NCBI GenBank assembly: GCA_934322085.1
Contig: CAKRGF010000007.1
Location: 1 to 64,000 of the forward strand
DNA from: an uncultured Eubacterium sp.
GTDB taxonomy: Bacteria; Bacillota; Clostridia; Lachnospirales; Lachnospiraceae
Length of the DNA: 64,000 nt
Direction of reading: 5' to 3'
Under the pieces are notes generated by a model. The model ran no database searches. It worked only from the letters and a program-made list of their open reading frames with translations, and was not told the DNA's origin. Below, piece after piece: positions 1 to 7,976 of the stretch (positions within the stretch are counted from its first letter, which is position 1; the number at the start of each line of letters is the position of its first letter). Position numbers and translations under genes: made by a program.

Positions 1-471
1 AAATATTTTATCCTTTGAAAACATCCGCTTAAAACCACTGATTGGATTAATTTTATTCGGTTTTGGCTGTAACGGCTTTAATGTAACTTTCCATTTAACC
101 TGAACAACATTTACAACAAATGCGCCAATCATCGCAAGTGCTAACATCGGCAGTAACGTAATGGTAATCTCCTTGAGGCCAAACTGAAGCAAACCATCCG
201 CACGCTTAACGGTAAATACATCCGTTGCATAATCGTTGATATTTCCATAATAAAACTGAAACATGTCATACAACCGATTCATCATAAAACCGCCGAACAC
301 TTTTAAGCATCCAAATAATACAAGCAATAAAATTGCCGTGTTCAAATCCTGGCTCTTCGGAGCCTGCCCTTCTTCTCGTGCCTTATCCAGCTTTTTGGGT
401 GTCGCGGGTTCTGTTTTTTCACCGCCCTCACCGTCTTTGGCAAAAAGCTGAAGGTTATAGGAATATACCAA
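1..471 (-). CDS. flhB: FlhB, flagellar export switch protein (partial, N-terminal part)
   Basis: FlhB is the membrane component of the flagellar type III export gate. It interacts with FlhA and switches export specificity from hook to filament subunits. The frame is open to the left edge, giving about 157 N-terminal residues. The autocleavage site (NPTH) lies outside the window. Visible are the conserved N-terminal stretch with GEKTEPATPKKLDKAREEGQ, hydrophobic segments near residues 44-60 and 104-123, and the family motif NPISGFKRMFS near the break. No ATG fits this frame. A TTG at 471 preceded by AGGTGA is the likeliest start, and another TTG at 489 is possible. The start lies 28 nt beyond the fliR stop codon, consistent with translation within one operon. 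Identity is nearly certain; the start is not. Confidence 0.92.
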   Translation of the reverse strand, partial: MVYSYNLQLFAKDGEGGEKTEPATPKKLDKAREEGQAPKSQDLNTAILLLVLFGCLKVFGGFMMNRLYDMFQFYYGNINDYATDVFTVKRADGLLQFGLKEITITLLPMLALAMIGAFVVNVVQVKWKVTLKPLQPKPNKINPISGFKRMFSKDKIF

Positions 472-499
472 ATAATCACCTGCCAACTCATCCGACTTT

Positions 500-1276
500 T
501 TACTTCGGTGTAAACAAATGAATCACCTGTGTGATTACGTCCTTCATTTCACCAAAAATATAATCTGAAACCATCGGAAAACTCTGTATCACAATTACCA
601 AAATAGCCAGTCCTGCCAGCACCTTAATCTGCATACCAACCACAAACATGTTCATTTGTGGTGCTGCCTTAGCAAGTACACCAAGCACAACATTAATCAG
701 CAGCATACAACAGAAAACCGGCAGTACAATACGCACCGCAATAATAAAATAATTTGCAATAAAATCAACCACGATGTTTTTCAGTGAAACGGTGTCAAAC
801 ACCGCTTTCCCAACATTGAAATAGGAAAAAGAATCCACAATTGCCCGAATGATGTAATAATGCATATTGGTAACAACTAACATGAGCATGAGCAGATAAT
901 TGTACAAACTTCCGGTTACGGAAAACTGCATATTTACCATCGGGTCAAACATATTTGCCATGGATAATCCCATTTCCATATCCATCAACTGTCCCGCCAG
1001 GTTGATAATGTAAAAACACATACTGCACATCAATCCAAGAACCACACCAATCATAGATTCTTTCAAAACGAGTGCAGAATATCCAAACACTCCGGAATAT
1101 GTCAAATCGACAACCGGAGTGACCTGAATCACCACTAAGGACATAAAAACGCTCATTGCCGCACGAATCCGCATCGGCACAGACGAATAACTAAAAAATG
1201 GTGCTGTCATAATAAACCCGGAAACTCTCATCAAAATCAAGAGATAAAACTCCAGGTGTTCGAGCGTAAATGTCAT
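500..1276 (-). CDS. fliR: FliR, flagellar export gate protein
   Basis: FliR is an integral membrane protein of the flagellar type III export gate, assembled with FliP and FliQ inside the MS ring. The 258-residue product has the usual family length and is almost entirely hydrophobic. It has about six membrane segments and the characteristic N-terminal region with residues RVSGFIMTAPFFS near position 17-29. It starts 2 nt after the fliQ stop and precedes flhB, as in Bacillus. No separate promoter is visible; expression should follow the upstream fla/che transcript. Family assignment is secure from composition, length and gene order. Confidence 0.95.
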   Translation of the reverse strand: MTFTLEHLEFYLLILMRVSGFIMTAPFFSYSSVPMRIRAAMSVFMSLVVIQVTPVVDLTYSGVFGYSALVLKESMIGVVLGLMCSMCFYIINLAGQLMDMEMGLSMANMFDPMVNMQFSVTGSLYNYLLMLMLVVTNMHYYIIRAIVDSFSYFNVGKAVFDTVSLKNIVVDFIANYFIIAVRIVLPVFCCMLLINVVLGVLAKAAPQMNMFVVGMQIKVLAGLAILVIVIQSFPMVSDYIFGEMKDVITQVIHLFTPK

Positions 1277-1278
1277 TC

Positions 1279-1551
1279 TCAGCCTCCTGCATAAAGAGCA
1301 AATTTTTCACATAGTTTTGTAAAAAGTTCCACACAATTGTTCATAATCCATCCACCACATATAAGCATTGTAATGAATATTGCCAATAGTTTCGGAACAA
1401 AGGTTAAAGTCTGCTCCTGAATGGAAGTAACTGTCTGAAAAATACTAATTACCAGTCCAACAATCAGGGAAACTAACAACAACGGAGCACTACATTTAAT
1501 GATACACCAAATCATATCGACTGTCACATCAAGTACATCTGCATCTGTCAT
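1279..1551 (-). CDS. fliQ: FliQ, flagellar export gate protein
   Basis: FliQ is a small two-helix membrane subunit of the flagellar export gate. The 90-residue product is of normal length, with hydrophobic segments near 13-40 and 52-72 separated by the conserved FQTVTSIQEQTL loop. It begins with ATG behind a GGGGGCG ribosome binding site, 14 nt after fliP, and ends 2 nt before fliR. The fliP-fliQ-fliR order is the universal one. Confidence 0.95.
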   Translation of the reverse strand: MTDADVLDVTVDMIWCIIKCSAPLLLVSLIVGLVISIFQTVTSIQEQTLTFVPKLLAIFITMLICGGWIMNNCVELFTKLCEKFALYAGG

Positions 1552-1565
1552 CTAATCGCCCCCTG

Positions 1566-2429
1566 TCAGTAAAAGGTTTTGACCAACTGTCCAATCACGA
1601 GATTCCAGCCATCTGCTAAGACAAACAATAATATCTTAAACGGCATCGAAATCGTCGTCGGCGGCAGCATCATCATGCCCATCGACATAAGTGTCGACGC
1701 CACTACCATATCAATTACGATAAACGGCAGGTATATCAAAAAGCCGATAATAAACGCAATTCGTAATTCACTTATCATAAACGCCGGTATCAGAACAAGA
1801 GTCGGTATCTCATCTTCTTTTTCAATGGAAACATCATTGCTCTGTTTCTCAATTTCCATAAACAAGCGGATATCCTTCCGGTTCGTCTGCTCAAACATAA
1901 ATTTGCGGATTGGTTTGAGTCCGGCATTTAATGCTTCTTCCTGAGTAAGTTTCCCCTTATCATATGGCTGGATACAATCTTTATTTATCTGCGTCATAAC
2001 AGGTGCCATAATAAAAAGGGTCAAAAACAACGCAATTCCAATCAATACCTGATTAGGTGGTGAAGTCTGCGTTCCCAATGCCGAACGGACAAAATGAAGA
2101 ACGACAATAATTCTTGTAAAGGAAGTTACCATAACAAGCAAAAACGGTGCTAACGACAACAATGTCAACACCAAAATCATCTTCATACTTGCCGACAAGC
2201 TGGAACTTCCGGCATTGGAAGTAATATTAAACTGAAAATCCTGCGGAGAGTCCGGGTCCTGCACTTCTCCTTTGGAACTGCCACTTGCTTCGCTTATATC
2301 TGATTTTGAACTAACCGGTGCCGCATGCACATAAATTGTAGCACTACAAAAAAAGGTTAATATACAAAGCATGGCTAACAGAATTACAACTCGTACAGAT
2401 ACCTGATGTGCTTTCTTCTGTGTCTTCAT
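1566..2429 (-). CDS. fliP: FliP, flagellar export gate protein
   Basis: FliP forms the core of the export gate pore with FliQ and FliR. The product is about 287 residues. It has a cleavable-looking N-terminal signal segment (hydrophobic run near 15-35), a polar linker rich in Ser/Gln, then the FliP/MopC/SpaP membrane domain. That domain carries the signatures RIIVVLHFVRSALGTQTSPP and GIALFLTLFIMAPV and a long loop between the second and third helices. The start was set at the ATG at 2429, which has AAAGG nine bases upstream. The TTG three codons earlier lies inside that Shine-Dalgarno region. The gene lies 15 nt after fliO and 14 nt before fliQ. Confidence 0.95.
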   Translation of the reverse strand: MKTQKKAHQVSVRVVILLAMLCILTFFCSATIYVHAAPVSSKSDISEASGSSKGEVQDPDSPQDFQFNITSNAGSSSLSASMKMILVLTLLSLAPFLLVMVTSFTRIIVVLHFVRSALGTQTSPPNQVLIGIALFLTLFIMAPVMTQINKDCIQPYDKGKLTQEEALNAGLKPIRKFMFEQTNRKDIRLFMEIEKQSNDVSIEKEDEIPTLVLIPAFMISELRIAFIIGFLIYLPFIVIDMVVASTLMSMGMMMLPPTTISMPFKILLFVLADGWNLVIGQLVKTFY

Positions 2430-2444
2430 AAATACCAACCTTTT

Positions 2445-2789
2445 CTAATTTTTTTTCTTATTTTTGTTCAACTTGTCAAGCAGTTCTTTAAACGAAACTT
2501 TCTGACCATTACGAATTTCTTCCGAAAAATCCAGCTGTGCTTCATCCAATGGTGTTAAAAAGGTAATCTGATCCTTTGTAACACCAATGGAATAATATTT
2601 CTTACCTAACTGAATAATCTGAATGTATTTCCCATTCGTAATCTTAAATGTCTCAATCACCTTAATATTACGTGACTGGCTCTGTATCATCCCGGATTTT
2701 GCAATCCATTTTGTCACATAATACGTCCCGGCAAGGACAAGGACAAAGACAATAACAACAGCAGTCAACTGTAAAATATTCTCAAGCAT
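2445..2789 (-). CDS. fliO: FliO/FliZ-type flagellar biosynthesis protein
   Basis: This 114-residue protein has one N-terminal membrane helix (about residues 6-27) followed by a soluble domain. FliO family members are small bitopic proteins that help assemble the FliP ring. The soluble part has the family-like stretch IQLGKKYYSIGVTKDQITFL. The ATG overlaps the cheY stop codon by one base (TAATG), which implies translational coupling. Position between cheY and fliP matches Bacillus, where the equivalent gene is called fliO or fliZ. Sequence conservation in this family is low, so the call rests on topology and context as much as on residues. Confidence 0.85.
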   Translation of the reverse strand: MLENILQLTAVVIVFVLVLAGTYYVTKWIAKSGMIQSQSRNIKVIETFKITNGKYIQIIQLGKKYYSIGVTKDQITFLTPLDEAQLDFSEEIRNGQKVSFKELLDKLNKNKKKN

Positions 2790-3151
2790 TAGCCAATAGC
2801 CTTCTTAACAGCCTCTAATACACGATCGGCCTGGAAAGGTTTTACAATAAAATCCTTTGCACCAGACTGAATGGATTCGATAACCATTGCCTGCTGACCC
2901 ATAGCAGAACACATAATAACCGTAGCATTTGCGTCAGCTTCTTTAATCTTTTTCAGAGCCTGAATACCATCCATCTCCGGCATTGTGATATCCATCATTA
3001 CAAGGTCCGGTTTTGTTTCATTGTATTTCTCGACAGCTTTGAGTCCATTCTCTGCTTCCCCTGCGACATCATATCCATTCTTTGTCAAAATATCTTTGAT
3101 CATGACTCTCATAAATGCTGCGTCATCACAAATTAATACACTCTTTGCCAT
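2789..3151 (-). CDS. cheY: CheY, chemotaxis response regulator
   Basis: CheY is the single-domain receiver that carries the chemotaxis signal from CheA to the motor switch. The 120-residue product consists only of a receiver domain. The acidic pocket is D9/D10, the phosphoacceptor is D54 in MMDITMPEMDG, and S82 and K104 (in KPF) complete the active site. The sequence is close to Bacillus-type CheY and lies between fliY and fliO as in that genus. CheA, CheW and the other chemotaxis genes are not in this window and presumably follow flhB to the left. fliY next door encodes its likely phosphatase. Confidence 0.95.
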   Translation of the reverse strand: MAKSVLICDDAAFMRVMIKDILTKNGYDVAGEAENGLKAVEKYNETKPDLVMMDITMPEMDGIQALKKIKEADANATVIMCSAMGQQAMVIESIQSGAKDFIVKPFQADRVLEAVKKAIG

Positions 3152-3168
3152 TATAACTTTCCTCCATT

Positions 3169-4392
3169 TTATTCTTTAATAATCTCGGTTACACGAATAC
3201 CGAAACTTTCCTCAATTACAACAACCTCGCCCTTGGCAACAAATTTCCCATTTACAAGAACATCAATCGGCTCCCCTGCCAACTTATCCAATTCAATGAT
3301 TGTTCCCGGCGCAAAATCCAGTATATCTTTTATCGATTTGCTGGTTCTTCCAAGTTCCACGGTAACTTCCAATGGAACATCCATAATCAAATCAATGTTT
3401 TCCGGTGCAATTCCGTCAAGCTGAGGTGCCTGAGCAAAATTTTGGAACTGTGCCGGCTGTATATTAATATCCTGTGGCGGAACAGCATACATTGGCTGCT
3501 GCATTCCTGCCATAGGTTGTTGTTGTGGATTTGCAAAATTTTGTGGCACTGCCTGTGGCTGTGGTGCCGGTGCTGCCGGCTGTGCCTGTGGCTGCGGTGT
3601 CGGTTCCGGTACCGGCTGCGGTGCCGGTTCTGCGGCAACTGCCTGGCTTGCAGGAGCGTTCTCAGCCGAATCACCACCTGTCTTACCAACAAACTGCTGA
3701 TAGATCAATCTGGCAAATTCGATTGGATACAACTGCATAATCTCACTGTCAACCAAATCACCAATTTCCATTCGGAAAGAAACCTGTGCAAATAACTGCC
3801 CGGACAAATCACCAAGACCAGCCTTATCTAATCCCTCTCCAAAATCAACTCTCGTAGCAGTCGGCGGACTAATATCCACCATTTCATTAATCATGGATGA
3901 CATCGATGTCGCTGCCGAACCCATCATCTGATTCATCGCTTCACAAATAGCACTTAAATGTAAATCACTTAATTCGGTGTCATCGACGTTGGTTCCGTCA
4001 CCGCCCATCATAAGGTCAGTGATTACCTTTACATCCCTTTCTTTCAATATTAATAAATTTTTACCTTGTAAGCCCGTCTTATAAGATATGTAAATAAAAA
4101 CAACCGGAGCCTCGCTCTGTGCAGACAATTCCTCTAGTGTCGTGTAGGAAACAGTAGGAGTTGTAATATCAACCCGGTTATTAACCAAAATCGACAACGT
4201 CGTTGCCGCCGTCCCCATACTTATATTTGAAATTTCACCTAACGCATCCGATTCTTCCGGAGTCAGCTTCTCGGCATTCGAAATATCGCTTGATGTCTGT
4301 ACGGCATCCGATGCTGCTTCTTCTGAAGTGCTATCCGCATCCATATTGCCTAATAACGCATTAATCTCTTCCTGCGATAACATTCCGTCCAT
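3169..4392 (-). CDS. fliY: FliY, motor switch phosphatase/FliN-type C-ring protein
   Basis: FliY combines a CheC-like CheY-P phosphatase with a FliN-type switch domain at the base of the flagellum. In the 407-residue product, residues 1-15 (MLSQEEINALLG) form the CheY-P binding peptide also found in FliM. Two CheC active-site signatures are intact: E53/N56 and E151/N154, each fitting the D/S-x3-E-x2-N-x22-P pattern. A Pro/Gln/Ala-rich linker spans roughly 240-330, and the SpoA (FliN) domain fills the C-terminal 75 residues. The gene lies 4 nt after fliM and 17 nt before cheY. The long low-complexity linker is the main oddity. Many annotations call such proteins FliN. Confidence 0.93.
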   Translation of the reverse strand: MDGMLSQEEINALLGNMDADSTSEEAASDAVQTSSDISNAEKLTPEESDALGEISNISMGTAATTLSILVNNRVDITTPTVSYTTLEELSAQSEAPVVFIYISYKTGLQGKNLLILKERDVKVITDLMMGGDGTNVDDTELSDLHLSAICEAMNQMMGSAATSMSSMINEMVDISPPTATRVDFGEGLDKAGLGDLSGQLFAQVSFRMEIGDLVDSEIMQLYPIEFARLIYQQFVGKTGGDSAENAPASQAVAAEPAPQPVPEPTPQPQAQPAAPAPQPQAVPQNFANPQQQPMAGMQQPMYAVPPQDINIQPAQFQNFAQAPQLDGIAPENIDLIMDVPLEVTVELGRTSKSIKDILDFAPGTIIELDKLAGEPIDVLVNGKFVAKGEVVVIEESFGIRVTEIIKE

Positions 4393-4396
4393 TGCA

Positions 4397-5374
4397 CTAC
4401 TCCTCTCTGTAAATTGATTTTATTTTTACTGCATAGGAATCTTCATAAGCTCCCGGGATTGCAGAAAATTTCTTTATATTGCCAACATAAACATCCAATT
4501 CATCTTCCAGCCTCGTGTTTACTTTTATAATATCCCCCGGCTGCAAATGAATGAAGTCATTCACCGATATCGCGCTTCGTCCCATAATCGCACGAACCGG
4601 AATCTGAGCTCTCTGTAATGATTCTTCCAGGTAATCTCTATATGTACCGTCTCCGGTTGCTGCAGAAGTGGAGTACCAGTATTTAGTGTTCACCTTATCA
4701 ATCACCGGCTCTAATACCGCATATGGAATACAAACATTCATAAGTCCCTCTACTTCACCAATTTTAATGCTCATCGTAACAATCGATGTCATCTCATTTG
4801 GTGTAACAAACTGTGCAAACTGCGAGTTTGTCTCAATCCTCTCAAGCATCGGCTCCAACACCTGAACAGTATGCCATGGTTCCACTAAAAGGTTTGTGCA
4901 AACTACCATAATGCGTTCAATAATCGTCAATTCAATTTCCGTAAACTCACGATTTTTCTCTAACGGCTTTCCGCCACCGCCAAGCATTCGATCAACAATG
5001 GCAAATCCAAGTTCTGTCGACATTTCCATAATAATGTTACCATCAAGTGGCGCAAAATTTACAACACCTAGTATAACCGGATTTGACAAGGAATTGGAAA
5101 ACTCCTGATAAGTAACCGCCTCCGAATGCATCACTTCAACCTGTACGTTCTTACGAAGATATACCGGCAGATTTGTGGAAAGAAGTCTGGCATAATGCTC
5201 AAAAATAAATTCAAGCGTTCGCAGATGCTCTTTTGAGAACTTGGATGGTCTCGCAAAATCATAATCCTTAATCTGTCGATCATCCGCCTCACCCGCCTCA
5301 TCCGGGTCAAATTCACCACTATTAAGCGCGGATAACAAATTATCTATCTCATTCTGCGACAAAACGTCACCCAT
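4397..5374 (-). CDS. fliM: FliM, flagellar motor switch protein
   Basis: FliM is the middle layer of the switch complex. It binds phosphorylated CheY and FliG and sets the direction of rotation. The 325-residue product has normal length. It shows the N-terminal CheY-binding motif LSQNEIDNLLSAL (about 5-17), the CheC-like central domain with LGGGGKP near 135, and the C-terminal SpoA domain (about 250-320) that contacts FliY/FliN. Start ATG at 5374 follows an AGAGGTGAG ribosome site. An 83-nt gap separates it from fliL and contains a promoter-like sequence with a perfect TATAAT. Confidence 0.96.
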   Translation of the reverse strand: MGDVLSQNEIDNLLSALNSGEFDPDEAGEADDRQIKDYDFARPSKFSKEHLRTLEFIFEHYARLLSTNLPVYLRKNVQVEVMHSEAVTYQEFSNSLSNPVILGVVNFAPLDGNIIMEMSTELGFAIVDRMLGGGGKPLEKNREFTEIELTIIERIMVVCTNLLVEPWHTVQVLEPMLERIETNSQFAQFVTPNEMTSIVTMSIKIGEVEGLMNVCIPYAVLEPVIDKVNTKYWYSTSAATGDGTYRDYLEESLQRAQIPVRAIMGRSAISVNDFIHLQPGDIIKVNTRLEDELDVYVGNIKKFSAIPGAYEDSYAVKIKSIYREE

Positions 5375-5457
5375 TTGTTCTCACCTCTTTTCTCACACTG
5401 TTATTCATTATATCATATTTACTTCATAAACTAAAGTCTTTTTTTCGATTCTTGCAA

Positions 5458-5973
5458 TTAGGCAATCAATGGATCTTTTAAAGAAATCTCAACAACAGCT
5501 TTTGTGTTATACTTTGCCTGAATTTTTTTCACGATTTCAGAACGTACTTTAACCAGATCTAAAGTCGTAGCCGTATAGCTTGACAACGTCTCTTTTACAA
5601 TGTCGTCTACATAAATATCATTGGTCTGTATTGACTCGCTGACTTTTTTATAATCATCTGCTTTGCTGTTAAAGGAAATCGTAAAACCAGCAAGCTGTGC
5701 ATAATGATTGCTGTCATCACCGGCATCTTTTTTCAGGTTGATATTTACTGCCGAATCATAAGTCTTTGTATAAGCTACCAAATCATCAATTGTGTATTCC
5801 TGCTCTTCAGAGTTCGGATCATCAATATTTAAATCAATCACGGATGCCACCTTGTCAACCAAAGAGCCTGTCTTATTCAAAGCAGGTACAATTGAAAAAA
5901 CAAGCACAATACTCAGCACAAGATTCACAATCGATACTGCCATAATAATAATGGTCAATATATTCTTTTTCAT
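5458..5973 (-). CDS. fliL: FliL, basal body-associated membrane protein
   Basis: FliL rings surround the MotAB stator and support torque. The protein is about 171 residues, with a single N-terminal membrane helix (about 4-30) and a periplasmic-side FliL domain. That domain includes the family-like NDIYVDDIVKETLSSYT segment and ends with VEISLKDPLIA. The start was placed at the ATG at 5973 because GGAGGAA lies just upstream; the in-frame ATG five codons earlier would bury that site. It is 19 nt behind motB. The gene order motA-motB-fliL-fliM is common in Clostridia, where B. subtilis keeps motAB elsewhere. Confidence 0.9.
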   Translation of the reverse strand: MKKNILTIIIMAVSIVNLVLSIVLVFSIVPALNKTGSLVDKVASVIDLNIDDPNSEEQEYTIDDLVAYTKTYDSAVNINLKKDAGDDSNHYAQLAGFTISFNSKADDYKKVSESIQTNDIYVDDIVKETLSSYTATTLDLVKVRSEIVKKIQAKYNTKAVVEISLKDPLIA

Positions 5974-5992
5974 AAGAAATTCCTCCATTTAT

Positions 5993-6886
5993 TTACTTAC
6001 TTGTATAAATCTTAATTTCAACACGCCGGTTCTGGGCACGTCCTTTTCTTGTTTTGTTTGATGCCACCGGCTCATACTCACCCATACCGGAAATTTCAAT
6101 TTCTGTCTCTTTCGGCTTCATATGTTTTTTATTCACAAGATACTCAAACACTGTGTTTGCACGTGCCGTAGAAAGCATCATGTTATTCTTATATCTACCG
6201 GAAATCGGAACATTATCTGTATGCCCCTCAATCTTAATCCGATGGTCAGCATACCGCTCTAAGATATCACCGACTTTACTCATCAGAGGCATCATATTTT
6301 TCTTAATCTCAATATCACCGGATTCAAAAAGCAGTGCACCATTTAAGGAAATCTGAACAAACTGATACTTTTTGTCCATATTAATGTTAATCTGATCTTC
6401 CACATTCTGATGCTCCGCATCCTGTGTCAGTTCTTTGTACAGTTTTTCTGCTTTTTCCTTTTGTTCCTGCTGCTGTTTTTTCAAAAATTCTTCTTCCGCC
6501 TTCGCTTTATCATTCAGCGGCTTTTCACCAGTCGACTGGTTCCCCTGCTCAGATTTATTTCCATCCTGCTTATCAATCTGTTCCTCGGACTTCTGATTAT
6601 CCTCTCCGGAATTTTCATATTCATTAAAATATTCTGAAATTGAAACGAGCTGGTCAGTTCCGCTGGATACAAAAGCACCTTCTCCAACCGCGGCACCGCC
6701 GCCATCAAAGATATTAATCCGTTCCGTCATGGACGTCACTAACTGTTCGTACTTATCGGCATCGACAGTCGACATTGAAAACAAAAGGACGAAAAAGCAA
6801 AGCAAAAGGTTCATCAGATCGGCGAAGGTATTAATCCATCCCGCGCTGATACCTTCCTGTTCAACCTTCTTTTTCTTTCGGGCCAT
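5993..6886 (-). CDS. motB: MotB, flagellar stator with OmpA peptidoglycan-binding domain
   Basis: MotB anchors the stator to peptidoglycan and carries the proton- or sodium-binding aspartate. In the 297-residue product the membrane helix spans about 16-38 and contains the essential D23 in NTFADLMNLL. A Glu/Lys/Gln-rich, probably coiled-coil segment (about 85-165) follows; it is longer than in many MotB proteins. The OmpA-like domain occupies the C-terminal 120 residues with GHTDNVPISGRYKN. The ATG overlaps the motA stop by one base, coupling the two subunits. Ion specificity cannot be read safely from the sequence. Confidence 0.94.
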   Translation of the reverse strand: MARKKKKVEQEGISAGWINTFADLMNLLLCFFVLLFSMSTVDADKYEQLVTSMTERINIFDGGGAAVGEGAFVSSGTDQLVSISEYFNEYENSGEDNQKSEEQIDKQDGNKSEQGNQSTGEKPLNDKAKAEEEFLKKQQQEQKEKAEKLYKELTQDAEHQNVEDQININMDKKYQFVQISLNGALLFESGDIEIKKNMMPLMSKVGDILERYADHRIKIEGHTDNVPISGRYKNNMMLSTARANTVFEYLVNKKHMKPKETEIEISGMGEYEPVASNKTRKGRAQNRRVEIKIYTSK

Positions 6887-7701
6887 TAAGCGTCACCACC
6901 TTGTCCGCCACCTTTATTATCACCGCCAAGGACTTCTTCTCTCTCGCCAGGAGCAAGGAAGGATTTCAATTTCTCCTCAATTACACGAGGGTTTTCCCCC
7001 GCCTGAATAGAAAGGATTCCTTCGCAGATAACTTCCTTCATCATAATTTCTTTCTGGTTCTTTGCACGCAGTTTGGTTGCAATCGGGATACTGATCCAAT
7101 TGGCAATCAGCGAACCATATAAAGTAGTAACCAACGCAACCGCCATGTTCGGTCCAATTGAACTTGGATCATCCAAAAGTTTTAACATGTTAATCAAGCC
7201 AATCAAAGTACCAATCATTCCCCATGCAGGACCCATAGCGGCCAAGTTATCCCAGAAGCTGTAAATTTTGCTATGTCGCTGCTCAATGCAATCAAGTTCT
7301 GTCTCTAGAATACTTGAGACCAATTCCTGATCCGTGCCATCAACAATCAACATAATTCCCTTCTTCATGAAATCATCATCTATGTCACCGGCTGCCTCTT
7401 CCAACTGCAAAAGCCCTTCTTTACGAGCTACGTTTGCCAAATCAATAATTTTATGTATCGTCTCCCCCTCGCTGGATTCCTGTACTTTGATTGTCAAAAG
7501 GAATGACTTTAAGCAGTTTATAAGTTCTCCGATGCTGCCGGACATCGTCAGCATACACATCAAACATCCAACAATAACAATCAAAAAGGACGGATAATCC
7601 CAAAAGTTTTCCAATGCAGCAAATCCTAAGTCACCGGAAACAATACCATATACTACGGCCCCCGCACATCCTACGAGGCCTATAATTGTAGCTATATCCA
7701 A
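6886..7701 (-). CDS. motA: MotA, flagellar stator subunit
   Basis: MotA forms the pentameric ring of the stator and contacts FliG. The 271-residue protein has four predicted membrane helices (near 5-22, 35-52, 150-175 and 185-205). The signature around GPAWGMIGTLIGLINMLK forms the ion channel helix, and the large cytoplasmic loop between helices 2 and 3 carries the charged residues expected to touch FliG. The C-terminus is unusually Gly/Asp-rich (GGDNKGGGQGGDA). It is 11 nt behind flbD and coupled to motB by a one-base stop/start overlap. Confidence 0.95.
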   Translation of the reverse strand: MDIATIIGLVGCAGAVVYGIVSGDLGFAALENFWDYPSFLIVIVGCLMCMLTMSGSIGELINCLKSFLLTIKVQESSEGETIHKIIDLANVARKEGLLQLEEAAGDIDDDFMKKGIMLIVDGTDQELVSSILETELDCIEQRHSKIYSFWDNLAAMGPAWGMIGTLIGLINMLKLLDDPSSIGPNMAVALVTTLYGSLIANWISIPIATKLRAKNQKEIMMKEVICEGILSIQAGENPRVIEEKLKSFLAPGEREEVLGGDNKGGGQGGDA

Positions 7702-7712
7702 AATGACACCAC

Positions 7713-7901
7713 CTAACTGTTACATGTTATTTCTTTCTCGTATAATTTTACTAGATTTTTCACTTCTTGTCTACTTTCTTTTACAATTATTTTTTTTCCC
7801 GTTGTTAAAGTTATCACCGTATCCGGTGTTTCCTCTACCATTTCAATCAAATGGTTATTAATGGTAAGTAATGAACCATTCATTCTTGTCACATCAATCA
7901 T
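7713..7901 (-). CDS. flbD: FlbD/SwrD family small flagellar protein
   Basis: This 62-residue protein belongs to the FlbD family (PF06289), which includes SwrD (YlzI) of Bacillus subtilis. SwrD is reported to boost motor torque and swarming. The product reads MIDVTRMNGSLLTINNHLIE onward, with the typical conserved TRMNG start and a beta-rich core ending in a KNLVKLYE helix. An upstream in-frame ATG at 7964 would add 21 residues, but AAGGAGGGG sits just before the ATG at 7901, so the short form is preferred. It lies between flgE and motA, and a strong hairpin separates it from flgE. Confidence 0.9.
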   Translation of the reverse strand: MIDVTRMNGSLLTINNHLIEMVEETPDTVITLTTGKKIIVKESRQEVKNLVKLYEKEITCNS

Positions 7902-7933
7902 AAACCCCTCCTTACTTGTAAAAAACACACTGT

Positions 7934-7960
7934 CCCATCCGCAAAATTCATGCGGATGGG
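7934..7960 (-). terminator. Hairpin between flgE and flbD, possible partial terminator
   Basis: A perfect 10-bp stem (arms 7934-7943 and 7951-7960, CCCATCCGCA paired with TGCGGATGGG) encloses a 7-nt loop. On the minus strand it is followed after eight bases by a run of six T. It comes 16 nt after the flgE stop codon. Because motA and the rest of the operon lie beyond it, it more likely attenuates transcription or protects the 3' end of a flgE-rich transcript than stops all transcription. Confidence 0.6.
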
Positions 7961-7976
7961 TCAATATGCCTAATCA

